This document shows, piece by piece, positions 45,640 through 57,571 of a stretch of DNA of 64,000 nucleotides. The notes under the pieces are model-generated. The model was not told the origin of the DNA, ran no database searches, and saw only the letters and a program-made list of their open reading frames with translations. The position numbers and the translations under genes were made by a program. Source of the DNA: Siphonodentalium dalli (Eukaryota; Mollusca; Scaphopoda; Gadilida; Siphonodentaliidae); NCBI GenBank assembly GCA_032622095.1, contig CP136062.1, positions 159,584,875 through 159,648,874 of the forward strand. Direction: 5' to 3'. Every line of letters begins with the position of its first letter. The first letter of the stretch is position 1.

Positions 45640-46468
45640 AACTATTCTGGCACTAACTGATCTCTTAGAGAAAATTACCCAAGCCCTAGATAATAGAGAA
45701 CACACCATTGGGGTATTCCTTGATCTATCAAAGGCATTTGATACAATAAATCATAATATAATGCTAAATAAACTTGAAAACTATGGATGTCGCGGGGTTG
45801 CACTGAACTGGTTCCAAAGCTATTTGACTAATAGAAAACAATCTGTACAGTATGGAGGCCACTTGTCTTCACAAACAGATATAATATGTGGAGTTCCACC
45901 AGGATATATACTTGGCCCTCTACTCTTTCTGATATATATGAACGATCTTCCAAATATTTGTAAGGACCTGAATCTAATACTATTTGCTGATGATACAAAT
46001 GCATTTTACTCTAATAAAGATATAAATAAGGCATATGATGTAGTCAACAAAGAAATGGAGACAATGAGCAAATGGTTTCTTGCTAATAAACTATCTCTAA
46101 ACCTAGAAAAAACTAATTACATGATATTTACGAATACAGATATATGCAAAAAAATAACTGTCCTACCCGAGCTCAAGATCAATGAAAATCAGATACAAAG
46201 AGTTAAAAACACTAAATTCCTAATAATTAATATTGAAGAAAATTTATCATGGAATATGCAAGTGGAATCGATTACTAAAAAACTGTCAAAAAATTTAGGA
46301 GTTATGAGAAAAATCAGTGATTTCATACCCAGAGATACAATGAAAACAATCTATTCTGTACTGATTATCCAACATCTCACATATTGTAATGCCATATGGA
46401 GTGCAACAACAAAGAAAAACCTTGAAAATGAGTGCATTGCAACCTTACTATGTGTTGGCCCTTTGTGA
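45640..46468 (+). pseudogene. LINE RT fragment, one long open frame
   Basis: The reading starts just before motif A (EHTIGVFLDLSKAFDTINH at about 45700), continues with NWFQSYLTNRKQSV, CGVPPGYILGPLLFLIYMNDL, ILFADDTNAFY (Asp pair near 45990), KWFLANKLSLNLEKTNYMIF and LTYCNAIWSATTK, and ends at 46468. About 255 codons are uninterrupted, so this is the core of RT palm and thumb with both catalytic motifs intact. The GVPQG motif has Pro in place of Gln. The fingers, endonuclease and C-terminal region are missing. The style is L2/CR1-like. Confidence 0.9.
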
Positions 46469-48047
46469 TAATTAGTACCATAATTGTCTATTCTATTGTG
46501 TGTATAACACCTATTTTGTAAACTTCATCTTTACACCCTATTGTGGGCATACAGCTTCCTACTGTGGGTATAAATTTCTACTGTGGTGTAAATGTTCAAA
46601 CGTAATGTCATGTGTTAAAGGTTTATACCAATAGTAGAACTACATTGTAGTTAGCAAAATAGTTCCTATGTCACATTCAGAAGTTGTCATGATATCAATT
46701 AGATATGAGGAAAATTGCTTGCATTTCAATCATATTTATGTAGCTTGCTAGTATTATATGAACTAGAAAACGTATGAATGGTAATTCCAAGTGACTTATC
46801 TCTCAGAAACAGGCTGACGTCATGACATAAATGTATGCATCACTGCACACATTTCTTATAGCATCATGTTGTGTCTCTCGGCGTGGATAAGAAAACAGCG
46901 GGGTTGTTGAATTCGCAGAACAAATAAAAAATAATTATTATGTCATAAATAAAATAAATGCCAACATGCTGTGGTTAAAACCACAATTCCACTTATGGTG
47001 AAAATTTGGTATTCTCAGCTACCATGGGTGTATTCTATATTAAGTTCGCTGTATTTTACTGCTCACATGGGAGTATTGTGTTATAATACAGAGCTTCCAA
47101 TTGTAGCTAATAATTAAGTTCGATATTGGAATAATGCAATATTGCAGACCAATATATGGACTCTACGATAATGCTAAACCCTCATATTTCCTCAGCTTCA
47201 GACATCTTTGATCAATTGAAAACAAGAACCACAACATGGAGTCATGATGTTTAATGGCCATATCAGGTATTCGTTGCGGCAACATGATGACATCGGTTGG
47301 GGTGGGGATGTCTCACCCCACCTCCCCCACAAATGTTATCATGTTATCACACATGACCCCCATTTTCACCACATTCCTGACATTAATAGAGTGTTTATAA
47401 TAAAGTATGAAGAATATTAAAGGGCAAATCTAACCAGAACCGACTGCCAGAACCATTATAATTTATACTATGTTTGTACAAAATGTCACCTTCTCTACTA
47501 CATGTGGCTGTCATTTGGTTTAAACAATATTTTATTTGAACTAAACAGAACAGAATTACAAACAATAAATACATGACATATCATTTTAAAGTGTTCAAAA
47601 GAGGATTGGGCAACAAGCTTGGGGGCTTTTGTTAAGTCCTATCCTCAGAAAATAAATGTTAGCCCAATAGATACCATTGGGGTATAGCAGACGGGTTTAG
47701 TTCTGTATGTTCCGAATAATAAAGTTTATAGATGAAGGGATGGGAAAGGGAAAGGGAGTGCAGGTAGTGGTTGAAAAGGGGTAGGTGAACTTACCATTAA
47801 TAGCAGGATAAGATATGTCACGGAGAAATAAGATAGGATTGTATCATGTTAAATTGATCACCATTTATTGTCACAAGCCAAAGAAGAATCTAAATACAAA
47901 ACAAATTTGATCACGCTACGACCCAATTGGAGAGAATTCGAAAACGGCGGGTTATCAGAATTATTTACATTCCATTAATGAGCTGTTTAGTTAATGTATT
48001 TCGATATGGTTTTTATATTTGAATGACATTTGTGATAATTTGGTAGG
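46469..48047. other. no recognisable gene or element
   Basis: A+T-rich with short CACCCTATTGTGG/CTACTGTGGG near-repeats at 46530-46600. No frame or clear inverted repeat was called. Confidence 0.4.
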
Positions 48048-48309
48048 TTAACCCTTTCATGACTGGAGCTTCCTGAAATTTTGCGAAAACCCTGTGCCAA
48101 GCATTCTCTTATATATGCGAGTCACCCATATGGCGCCTCGAATAAATACGAGAATGTACTGGCATAACAATATTTACTTTCACCTTGTAAGCCAGTGCAT
48201 TCTCTTATATATGCGAGTCTGCCATAGGGAGCCTCGCATATATAAGAGAATGCACTGGCACAGGGTCGTTAATGCTTCACCAGCGCAGCTTTCGCCGTGA
48301 AAGGGTTAA
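48048..48309. mobile_element. piggyBac-like MITE, copy 1
   Basis: TTAACCCTTTCA at the left and TGAAAGGGTTAA at the right, flush with TTAA (48048-48051 and 48306-48309). The inside holds two hairpin blocks based on GTGCATTCTCTTATATATGC and CGAGTC. TTAA targets and CCCTTT tips are characteristic of piggyBac elements. No transposase. Confidence 0.8.
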
Positions 48310-48638
48310 ACTGTCTCGGTCTATACACACAGCAAAAAGGTGAAAATAACTTTCAGTTGAAATGTTATAATCAGTGTAACCCCTTCTTTACGAAACACTC
48401 ATTGACGAGTAGTTAATTCCCAAAGGAAATGTTCAGATGATGAAGTTCAACAAACGACATGAACACCCCTCAAAATGAATCATATACCATTCCAATGTAT
48501 ACATGTATAACTCGGTGGGAGAATCCATTTAGTATAGAAAGTGTTTAAGTGACATATATACATGTACAAATATATAATCTTCAAGTCTCCAGTGAAATTA
48601 GATAAAATCTGCTTGTCCACAGTTTTGAGCCTCTGAAC

Positions 48639-48829
48639 TTAACCCTTTTATGATGGGAGCTGCGCTGGTCCGCATTAAAGACCCTGTGCCAGTGCATTCT
48701 CTTATATATGCGAGGCTCCCTATGGGAGAATGCACTGGCTTACAAGGCCAAGGTAAATATTGTTAGGCCACATGTATTTGCACATGGTTTTCGCAAAATT
48801 TCAGGAAGCTCCAGTCCTGGAAGGGTTGA
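48639..48829. mobile_element. piggyBac-like MITE, copy 2, inverted
   Basis: The reverse complement of copy 1 with about 70 bases missing. It starts TTAACCCTTTTATGATGGGA and ends with AAGGGTTGA, where the second TTAA is mutated to TTGA. Shared pieces are GGAGCTTCCTGAAATTTTGC (as reverse complement), AACAATATTTACCTT and CCAGTGCATTCTC. Confidence 0.8.
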
Positions 48830-49300
48830 AGGAAGATGTATGAAATCAGTTAATGTATACATCCAGGGTTACCGATAGAGGGGATATGGGTCCCTTTACT
48901 CTGGCCCAAATTTCCCCAATGACATATTTCCCTGCCCGATCCATAGATTAATGCCAACATCACTAGTCCAAGTCTGCTCGTACGTAAACCAGCTAGATAC
49001 AGCCCTCATAATCGGCTATCACAATCAGCAACGCCGAAGCAATTTGCTGAAGCAAACTGGACCCATGGCAATGGTTGCCATGGTGGATTTCCGAAGCCAA
49101 AAAGTCTTATTTGAGAGGGCTGTAGTTTATTGATAGGAGAGATGCTGTTTTACGTCTGAGTTCCGTGTGTATGCTCCTATATGATGGTCTTTTAATATGC
49201 CCAGACAAGCCGCTCACCTAAAACCGTCAATAACTGTAATCAGATATCAATTGGGAAACTTCAATCTGATCCTATGTCTCCCATAGCAGTTGAGGCCTAA
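48830..49300. other. no recognisable feature
   Basis: A short plus frame at 48951-49133 has no recognisable domain. Confidence 0.35.
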
Positions 49301-49398
49301 GCAGAATCAGTTCCCCAGAGGGTGAATTGGTGACACTAACCTATCATGTGGGATAGCATGATAGCATCAATATATTCCCCTTCTGGGGACCTCATTTT
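49301..49398. mobile_element. hairpin MITE, family H1, copy 3
   Basis: GCAGAATCAGTTCCCCAGAG plus GGTGAATT pairs with ATTCCCCTTCTGGGGACCTC plus ATT. It is more diverged than copies 1 and 2 (5934 and 7068), and the centre has a duplicated ATAGCATGATAGCAT. Confidence 0.7.
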
Positions 49399-50091
49399 AC
49401 AAATGTCATAAACACTATTTCCAGATTTGTACAGGATGTTGATTGACATCTGACACTTCTATATAGGCCCACAGATGCATCCAAAACAATGTGTGAATGC
49501 ATATCGTAAATTGAATTGTGTATGATGATATTATTGCATGTATATCTTAAGAAATCTGTTCAAGTGGAACAATAGAGTCCTTTCACAAAATTACTATTAC
49601 AATTATGGAAAGGATATATTGTCCTAGTAAGGCAGACAGCATCACAATTTACCTACGATCGTTAATTGGTGGGATGGTATATGCCCCACTGTATTCAGTC
49701 ACACATACATGTATATTTGATGGAAAAAGTGTGTCTCTTTCAGATCCTATGTTCTTTTTCATGTGTTATACACCACATAGATAATGTTAGAGTGTCCCAT
49801 GAGCACCGGTGGCACATCTTTGACACATCTGCACATCATTAAACTGACTGGGGTATATTTCGACTCCCATAAGAACCCCCTTGTATAAAGAAATTTTCAT
49901 TTTTGGCTGTATATACTGGCAGGATATTGTCCATAACCATAATCGTAAGGTCTTTACTATGTCTTTAGCAATGAGTTTTGAAGTGGTGCACATGCACTTG
50001 CACATGCAATGATTACAACTCATTATTTTTTTCGGAAGGGAAAGAAATTATGTTGGAAACTATTAGAATAAATAAATAAACTCACGAAAGC
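49399..50091. other. no recognisable feature
   Basis: A+T-rich, with a minus frame at 49787-50023 that shows no domain. Confidence 0.35.
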
Positions 50092-50093
50092 TA

Positions 50094-50307
50094 CAGTAAT
50101 GCTCTAAGTAATCGACTCCTTAACCACAGCAGAATTATGGGTAACTTTTCATGATTTAGTCGGAAATATAGCTTGTTGCCATTCATCGGAAAGCACTCGG
50201 GGAGAGCTTTCGATGAATGGCAACAAGCCATATTTCCGACTAAATCCTGAAAAGTTACCCATAATTCTCTGCTGTGGTTAAGGAGTCGATTACTTTGAGC
50301 ATTACTG
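50094..50307. mobile_element. Tc1/mariner-like palindromic MITE, TA target duplication
   Basis: Two arms of about 95 bases (50094-50190 and 50213-50307) are nearly perfect reverse complements. Tips are CAGTAATGCTC and GAGCATTACTG, with TA directly outside both. Inner landmarks are GTAATCGACTCCTTAACCAC, TTATGGGTAAC and GATGAATGGCAACAAG. Short CAGT tips with a TA duplication fit Tc1/mariner MITEs. The arm identity is very high, so the copy is young or is kept similar by gene conversion. Confidence 0.85.
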
Positions 50308-50321
50308 TATGTTATTATTAG

Positions 50322-50575
50322 GTACTGAACGGGTTTTAACTGTTCCAAGACATTGAAGAATTTGGTTCATGCCATGTATGAACAGCATTAAAAGTGAGTT
50401 GATGAAGCAAGGTGGAACATGTTTGAGAAAAAGTTTGATAAATAAAACACAATTGTGGATATGTCTGTTCTTCCTCCGTACCGAGACACATTACTATTTC
50501 ATGACCAAAGAACAAATGTAGTTGCCACGCTATGGAGCACATTCAGCAAAATTCAAAGTACCAGACATAAAAATG
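50322..50575 (+). pseudogene. remnant of a repeated transposon-associated gene (LPPxxDxLxxHxxRxNxVAxxW motif)
   Basis: One frame reads TGFNCSKTLKNLVHAMYEQH, stops, VDEARWNMFEKKFDK, stop, TIVDMSVLPPYRDTLLFHDQ and RTNVVATLW. The order of a small C-M-Y-like block, V-D-x-x-R-x-x-x-F, then L-P-P-x-x-D-x-L-x-x-H-x-x-R-x-N-x-V-A-x-x-W occurs in many uncharacterised, highly repeated genes of bivalves and cnidarians. Recognition is from memory of the pattern, so confidence is modest. The mariner-like MITE ends 15 bases before it. The frame at 50577-50786 may be its continuation but does not read as a known domain. Confidence 0.35.
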
Positions 50576-51844
50576 CATGTGTGGACCATTGAGAATCAAA
50601 GCAAGATGTGTGGTAACAATTTCCCCCGAGGACGTTGAGAGCATTTTTCTTGAACATGATGTTGAAGAATATGACAATGGCTGCGATAGACCAACAGTGA
50701 TTCTGAAAATGTCTCAACAGTTATTGTGTAACGTAAAAATTAACTCTTTCAAAGGAGAACAAAAAGTTTTGTTCAATCCGAATTAGTCAACCTTGAGGAT
50801 ATCAATTGCATACCATTGTCACATTATTGTATGTTATTAATTTTGGCACACTTTTGAAAAAGTGTGGTTTAGGGAGGGAGAGTTAATTTTTTTTTAAATA
50901 TCTTGAAAACTAGATAAGTCACACAAGTCTTTTAAACTCTATCATGTAGAGGATACATCTGTGCAATTTTGTGACAAAATTTTGGGGGGGGGGGGGTACA
51001 TTTTAAAATTGAAAATTAATAAGCATTTTCCTGTTGGAATTTTTTAAAAATACAACAGAATTTTGAGAAATTTTGGGAAAAAAGTTAGCGCTGAACAAAA
51101 AATGGCAACTGGTCATAACTTTAGTACTTCAGTATGTTTCAGTGCGACATATGTAAGATGAATGATAAAATTTCATTCATTTTATCCAAAATATAGACTT
51201 GTTATGACACGTCTGTATTTAAGGAATTTTAAGGATACAAATCATAAATTTGCCAAAAATATATATATACATGTATTCCCCAATGCTTACGGCTGGATAC
51301 CAGCAGATACATGCAGAGCCCACATTGACCAACAATGTTTAGAAATAGCATTAGAAAAACATCGCCTTCCAGTGATATGTCCCTCCTCTGAGGTCCGGTC
51401 TACCTCCTCTGTGGTCCGGTCTCTCAGAGTGAAGCCCATGTATCCATCTGAATCACCAGCATTGAATACATGCATACACCCTCTACCGAATGTTTATTAA
51501 ATATGAGGGGTGTAGAATAAACATTGGCAATACATAGAAATACCACAACTCACCACAAAATGAGTTTCCTTTTTTTTCTTTGATGCTTTGAGTCCCCAAG
51601 AATGTACACAACAATAATAAGGAACACAGTCAGATACAGAATAATGTTCTCAATGCCGTAACTCTGCACAGAACTACGAGTCTTCTTAAGCATTCTCTCA
51701 CCCAGGATGAGCTTAATTCAACCATCTGGCCTAAATTCACACACCTATATATGCCGTCAAGATTACATTAGTTCAACTAACTGGCCTGAATTCATGCCCA
51801 TGTTTAAAACAAGATTACATTCATTCAACCAACTTGAAATTTGG
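50576..51844. other. unassigned
   Basis: It contains a 69-codon frame (50577-50786), a G tract of about 12 at 50985, and a 112-codon frame (51162-51500) without recognisable domain; two short TCCTCTGnGGTCCGGTCT repeats lie at 51386-51423. Confidence 0.35.
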
Positions 51845-52500
51845 TTTTTGAATAGCCCGGACAACGTCGGGCTCATCGGCTAGTCTATTATATATTTTGG
51901 GAAATCTGTCTGTGTGTGTGTGTGTCTGTCTGTCTGTTCGCGATGGACTCGAAAACGGCCAAACCGATATGTGGTGGTACTTTCGGGGGGAAAGTGACCC
52001 CACCTGACCTTGACCTTCAAAATGGACAATTCAAGGTCAAATCGCGCAATTCGCCGAAAAGCAGAGGGGAAACAGCCCGAACGAAGTCGTGTCCACCTGC
52101 TATACTTTTGTATGGGGAGTGTCGTAAGCCTATTCATTTGCCCGTGCGATGTGACCTTGACTTTGAAATCGGGTCAATTCAAGGTCGAGTCGCGAATTTT
52201 GATGGGATTTCGACGAAATTTGATACGTGGGGTTACTTTTGTCCACTGAGTGTTTTGGACGGGTCAAATCGTGACCCCGACCTGACCTTGACCTTCAAAC
52301 TTATCAATTTGAGGTCAAATCGGGTAAAACCCGATGGATTTCGACGGGTACTTTTGTCGGGTACTTTTGTCCGGGCAGTGTTTTGGACGGACCCCACCTG
52401 ACCTTGACCTTCAAAATGGACAATTCAAGGTCAAATCGAGCAATTCGCCGAAAAGCAGAGGTGAAACAGCCCGGACGAAGTCGGGTCCACCTGCTAGTCT
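51845..52500. repeat. repeat family R4 copy 2 (inverted relative to 28862)
   Basis: The right end carries the hairpin as CAGCCCGGACGAAGTCGGGT. A similar AGCCCGGACAACGTCGGGCT opens the left end (51857), and CAGCCCGAACGAAGTCGTGT lies at 52075, so the copy is itself composite. The units contain GACCTTGACCTTCAAAATGG and ACAATTCAAGGTCAAATCG, and GTTTTGGACGGGTCAAATCG. Long open frames across it (51916-52401 and others) arise from this repeat and are not genes. A GTGTGTGTCTGTCTGTCTGT run lies at 51910. Confidence 0.8.
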
Positions 52501-53435
52501 ACATATATAAGAGTAGGATATGTCTGTCCATCCGTCTGTCTGTGCGCATTTTCTCCAAGACTGCTGGTCCGATTTCAACCAATTTGGTGTGGTAACTTGG
52601 GTTACCCTGGTGGAGGTTATAACTGCGTTAGTTTAAAAAAAATTTGATTTAAAAACATTTAGTTAAATAAATTAAAAAAACACACAAATTAAAATAAACT
52701 CACTATGGGCCTATTTCAGAATCAAATAAATGTGAATATTTAGGTTCAATATGAACCTATTTGCAGACCAAATGTATGCTCTTTAATTTTTATATACGAT
52801 TCAAGATTCAAGATTTATTGAACAAATAGAAAACTCCAATTGGAACATGGTCTAAGAACAGATGGTTACATAAAGTATAAACAATAGTTATAATATGCTT
52901 ATTAGCATATTATAAACATATGAAAGAAGGAACAACATATAGTAATGTTGTTGAGATGTTGCATGCATGCATGTGTGAATGAATGTTGTAAGCTTATTAT
53001 ACCATATTATATACAGAGTTGAGTGGTAAAGTACATAATGTACATATAAAGAATGTACGCATGCATACTTATGTCAACAACATATATATGTGTTTTCATT
53101 GAGGCCTGCGTCATCCAACAGAATAACGAGTATAAGTCCACTATGGGCTTGGCTTATTTCAGAATCAAATAATTCGAATATGAACCTACCTGTATGTGAA
53201 TATTTTAGGTCCAAATGTGCGCGAAGCGCACACATGGGCTGGAGGCCCCTAAAGCACTAGGGGCCAAAGGGGCCAATGGGGCCAAAGGGAGCCTGTTTCA
53301 GCTATTCACATTATATAAGAAGAGAGGTGACCATTTCCGAACAGATGTCAGCAGTATACGATTTGAATAGGTGTTCGAGATGTGGAGAGTGGAGAAAAAA
53401 AATCGATATTGTTTTAATCCGTTTATATAATTAAA
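52501..53435. repeat. A+T-rich region with diverged direct repeats
   Basis: CTATGGGC...TATTTCAGAATCAAATAA...GAATATGAACCTA recurs at about 52701 and 53144. A palindrome GTGCGCGAAGCGCAC (53218) and a GGGGCCAAAG repeat (53264-53290) follow. No gene was recognised. Confidence 0.45.
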
Positions 53436-53439
53436 TAAG

Positions 53440-53484
53440 TAGATATATAGATACGTAGATATATAGATACGTAGATATATAGAT
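53440..53484. repeat. short tandem repeat AGATATATAGATACGT, about 3 copies
   Basis: A 16-base unit without spacers; part recurs (AAGTAGATATATA) at 53830 next to the TA microsatellite. Confidence 0.85.
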
Positions 53485-53835
53485 ATCGGGTATAGCTGAC
53501 GCAATACATATAATATGGGTAGTTTACCTTCGACTAGTCCACTAATTTTATTGATCCCCCACTTTTCGAATGAACTGATCTAAACTCCAATTATTGATTC
53601 CTCGGCTGTGTGTGCTTTAGTATCAAGCGATTGATGGTGGTGTTAATGAGATCAACGATGCTTTTAGCGTTCAATCAATCTAATTATTCTTTCACCCGAA
53701 TTTTTTAGCTGTTTTAAAGCAAATTATCTTGAGTCGGTTGGTTTTAACACTTTCGCTGTTGAGATTTCGTTTGCAATAGAATCAGTAAATTAACCACTTA
53801 CCTTCGATATAACACCCGTATATAATTAAATAAGT

Positions 53836-53882
<47 letters not shown>
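53836..53882. repeat. (TA)n microsatellite
   Basis: About 22 TA dinucleotides after AAGTAGA. Confidence 0.95.
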
Positions 53883-55073
53883 TATATATGCACGTATATC
53901 ATATATCAAGCATATGTTGCTAATTAATAATACAGTTCGTAATATTATATATAGCTAACTTGATCACATAAAGAGCGTTTAGCAATATCATATAGAGAGC
54001 GTTTAACTATAGTTATACCTACAGTGTATGTTATAGTACAATGGTTTATACCACCACCTATTTATCACATAGTCATCTACTGAACACATTTCTACGATTA
54101 AATATGCATGATTGTAATATGAAAAGATACTTCGCGTTGACATATATAATAGCTATATATAGCTTACTTGGCCACATAGAGATGGTTTAGACCACCATGC
54201 CGTATATGCACAATATATTTTTGTATAGCGCTATATACATGTATGTATTTTCCAAATACTAATCTAATAATCTACACTTCAAAGTTGGAAAGTACATTCC
54301 AACATGCATACGTCTTATTAAATTCTGTGAGGTAATGAACAGAACACATAGATATCTGTACAAGTCTTTAATACGTTACAAGTGAATACAAGTAGTGTAT
54401 ATAAATGTAACAATCAAGTCGCCGCGAAGTAAAGCCCCCAAATGGGTGATGCTTGGTGAGGTGATGCCTGGATAGGTGTACGAACCTCAAGATGAGATGA
54501 GTCTAGTGAAAGCATGATGTGATGGGATGTGGCTGTTTCGTATATACTATTTGGGATGCATATTAGATGAGGCATTTGGCAATACACATCGGGATTGGTT
54601 CTGCCGTTATGGTCATTTCCCATGACCATATTTGGGAGCCAATTTCATTGTGTGTATGTCTTCGCTGGGAGTAAGATGTGTGAGGTTTCATTAAGGAGCC
54701 GAACACGAATATTTGAGATTGGGGTTCTATATATTGGGACAGTCATATAGTTTGAATCAAGTTGTGGGATTATAATGGGGTATGGGCAATTGTATATGGA
54801 GTTATGTTACAATTCGCGGTACCTATATGTAACGTTTCCCCGATTTGTAATTTGGAGAATGGTGGTGTGGGTTGACATCCACATCATATATTACTTAAAT
54901 AACAACGATGGTTGTATGAACACGTATGCATATATATATAAACTGTACTTGGGCGCGTATATCAACCACATGAGATAACTAGGTGACACAAGGAGCGTTT
55001 TATTAATATGTATTACGGTTTATATGGAATAAGCTGTATAATCCTTTTCCGTGTCACATATATGTAATTGTTT
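53883..55073. other. no recognisable gene or element
   Basis: Very A+T-rich with many ATATAT runs. No supported frame. Confidence 0.4.
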
Positions 55074-55152
55074 CTTAAATTTCCAGCCACAAAGGTCTCA
55101 GTACCATTGCAAAGATTTGTACTCACCAAATTGTGATTTACTTCCTGTGACC
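55074..55152. repeat. 79-bp direct repeat of internal DIRS sequence at the truncated end
   Basis: It matches 57363-57441 with about four to five mismatches (TTTCCAGCCACAAAGGTCTC through TTGTGATTTACTTC). The first copy lies where the recombinase frame of the DIRS element breaks off, the second inside its pol frame. Confidence 0.9.
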
Positions 55153-55415
55153 CCTAATGTAAGATTTAACAGCATAGCCAATTTGAAAGTAAGACATGTT
55201 GGACTTAACTGATCGTTTGGAACCAAAGTCCGCAGATAATAAATGACTATAGATATGTCCCACACTTCACAATATTTCGGTTGCGTATGTTTCAGGTTAA
55301 ACACACCCTTTATAAACCTGATAATCAGTGGATGTGAAGCAATCGGAACTCCTTCAACTAACAGTCCAAAAGCTGACAGCGAACTCCGTTCTATGTTATG
55401 GAGCTGTAACCACAT
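55098..55415 (-). pseudogene. DIRS-type tyrosine recombinase, N-terminal fragment
   Basis: Reads GVPIASHPLIIRFIKGVFN, then YCEVWDISIVIYYLRTL, then LTFKLAMLLNLTLGVTG. DIRS-type recombinases have G-K-P-x-G-x-H-P, R-F-x-K-G, W-D-V-x-x-V-L-x-Y-L and K-x-x-x-L-L-x-L-V-T-G-Q-R in that order. The frame stops being recombinase-like exactly at VTG, where the 79-bp internal repeat begins, so all catalytic residues are absent. Confidence 0.7.
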
Positions 55416-55498
55416 CCTGAATTAAACTGTTCTGTTAAGAAGTCGAGGATATCCTTTATCTGGCACTGAAAAGAATTAATCTTCCTCGAACGACAGTA

Positions 55499-57571
55499 TC
55501 AAAACCACCTGTTGATATAGACTTCATACTGTTTCTTAGTTGTGGTACGCCAGGATGCCATGATGATATCGGCAGAGTTTGTTGACATGTGTCTGTTTTG
55601 GAATGAGTACCTGATAATCTGCATGCCATCAGTTATTTTCTTATGTAAAGGGTGAAGATCTGAACGATGTGGAAGTGTCATTGTCAGCGGCAATGCTGGC
55701 AGAATCATCGGTATTCTGACTAAGAGTTCCATCACCATCGGAAACCAACTCTGTGTGGGCCAAATATGAGCTATTAACAGGCAATCTCCTCTGTCTGCTC
55801 GAAGTTTCGCCACCAGTTTTCCTATAAGGCTAAACGGAGGGAAAGCATAAAAGTATTTATTAGACCAAGATAAGGAAAATGCATCTATAGCTTCTGCTTC
55901 AGGGTCAGGCTTCCAAGCAACAAATGTTGGAAATTGCGTATTAACGCGAGAAGCAAACATGTCGATAACAGGTTGTCCTAATTCACAACAAATTGACTCA
56001 AACATAGATTTCTCTAGTTGGCATTCCACATTATCATTAAATGATCTTGAACCATGATCAGCTGCATTTTCAGTCCCAGGAATATGGAGACAGAAATCCA
56101 TAATTTTCTCTTAATGCAAAATTCCCAAATGTCAATGGCAATCCGATTGCATTGTTGGGAATGTGAACCTCCCATATTGTTGATATATGCGACTGTGCAT
56201 GTATTGTCGGTAAGAATTTTTATATTATTTTGTTTTTATATTGTTTTGTTCTAAAGTTGAGCAAAAAACTTTTAGAGAGAGATGTACATCAAGCATTTCA
56301 AAACAGTTGATATGCAAATTTTCCTCAGTTTTTGACCATCTACCAGCAGTATATTTATCAAGGAAAATTCCACACCACCCTGCCAATGAAGCATCAGTTG
56401 TGATGATTACGTCTGCATTTCCACGTGCTATGTGTCTCACTTGAGAATGGAGATTATCAGTCCACCATTGCAAATCTGTTTTCATATTTTGTGAAATATG
56501 CATGTTTTTGTCAAAATCACCTTTAAATATCTTTAAGGCAGTAATCTTCTCATGCTCAATAAATCTATAATGGAGAGGAGCATATTCTACAGCAGACACT
56601 GAGGATATGAGAAGGCCCAAATTTCTAGAAACTTGTCTAATTTTTGCATGTTCCACGTTGATCAAAGATTGACACTCTTTAACAATAACTTTGACTTCTT
56701 CAGAAGGTAGAGTGACGGTCATATCACAAGAATTAATGATAAATCCCAAATATTGGATAAACTGCACTGGTGTCAAAACAGATTTATCTAGGTGGATGAA
56801 AAATCCCAAATGTTTCATCAAAGTCACAGATTCTTTAATATTACTCATCAAGTGCTCTTTAGAATGTGATACCAGAATGGAATCATCAATATATGCTGTA
56901 TTGGTATATCCCAGTTGTCTTAAAGTAGCATACACATGTTTTAATATCTTTGTATACAACCTAGGGGCACAAGATATACCATTAGGTAAAACACGATACC
57001 TCAACTTATATATCAACTTCAAAGTGGACTCAAATGTATCCATTTTAAAATGATGATATTCTATTGATTTATTGAGATCTGACAGGTTCAGAATCATACG
57101 ATGTTCTCCAGTCTGTTTTGGTCTTGTGAATATGGGTGAAATATATTCGTCAGAGTCATGATTTACTTCAATTGTAACCCGAAGATCAAGCAGATTTTTT
57201 ATTTCCTGTTTTATAATTACGTTTTCTGATGTCGAAAAATTCATGAATGGGCAATTTGACCTTTTGGGGTCATGATTTGCGACAAATTCAATATGATAGT
57301 GTTGAATTGCATCCAAAATGAAAGGATCACTAGTAATGTTTTGCCATTCATGTTTGAAATTTCTTACATTTCCAGCCACAAAGGTCTCAGTACCATTGCA
57401 AAGATTTGTACTCACCAAATTGTGATTTACTTCTTGTGCCCGCCCTTTCTGTTTTTTTGGATGTGACTGCGGATTGTCATAATCAGAAAAGTGTGGAGGA
57501 TGTGAGTACTTCATATCCATTGGAGCACCACGACCATGTTGACCACCACGACCACGTCCACTTTGGTACAT
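55499..57571 (-). pseudogene. DIRS-type pol: RT with motif A deleted, RNase H, then a DIRS-specific region
   Basis: From ATG 57571: RGRGGQHGRG linker, EHRMILNLSDLNKSIEYHHFKMDTFESTLKLI (RT fingers), VLPNGISCAPRLYTKIL, YIDDSILVS (motif C), then the RNase H core DASLAGWCGIF with WSKTEENLHINCFEML. About 35 residues that should hold the first catalytic Asp are missing between TLKLI and YKLRYRVLPNG. Frame breaks near 56225 and 56105 separate a downstream part, IPGTENAADHGSR...DMFASRVNTQFPTFVAWKPDPEAEAIDAF, which is typical of the end of DIRS RNase H and the following region. The element is dead but long stretches remain open. Confidence 0.85.

Noticed and set aside
51916-52401. A 161-codon plus frame
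   Set aside because: It lies wholly within repeat family R4 and its peptide repeats with the DNA units.
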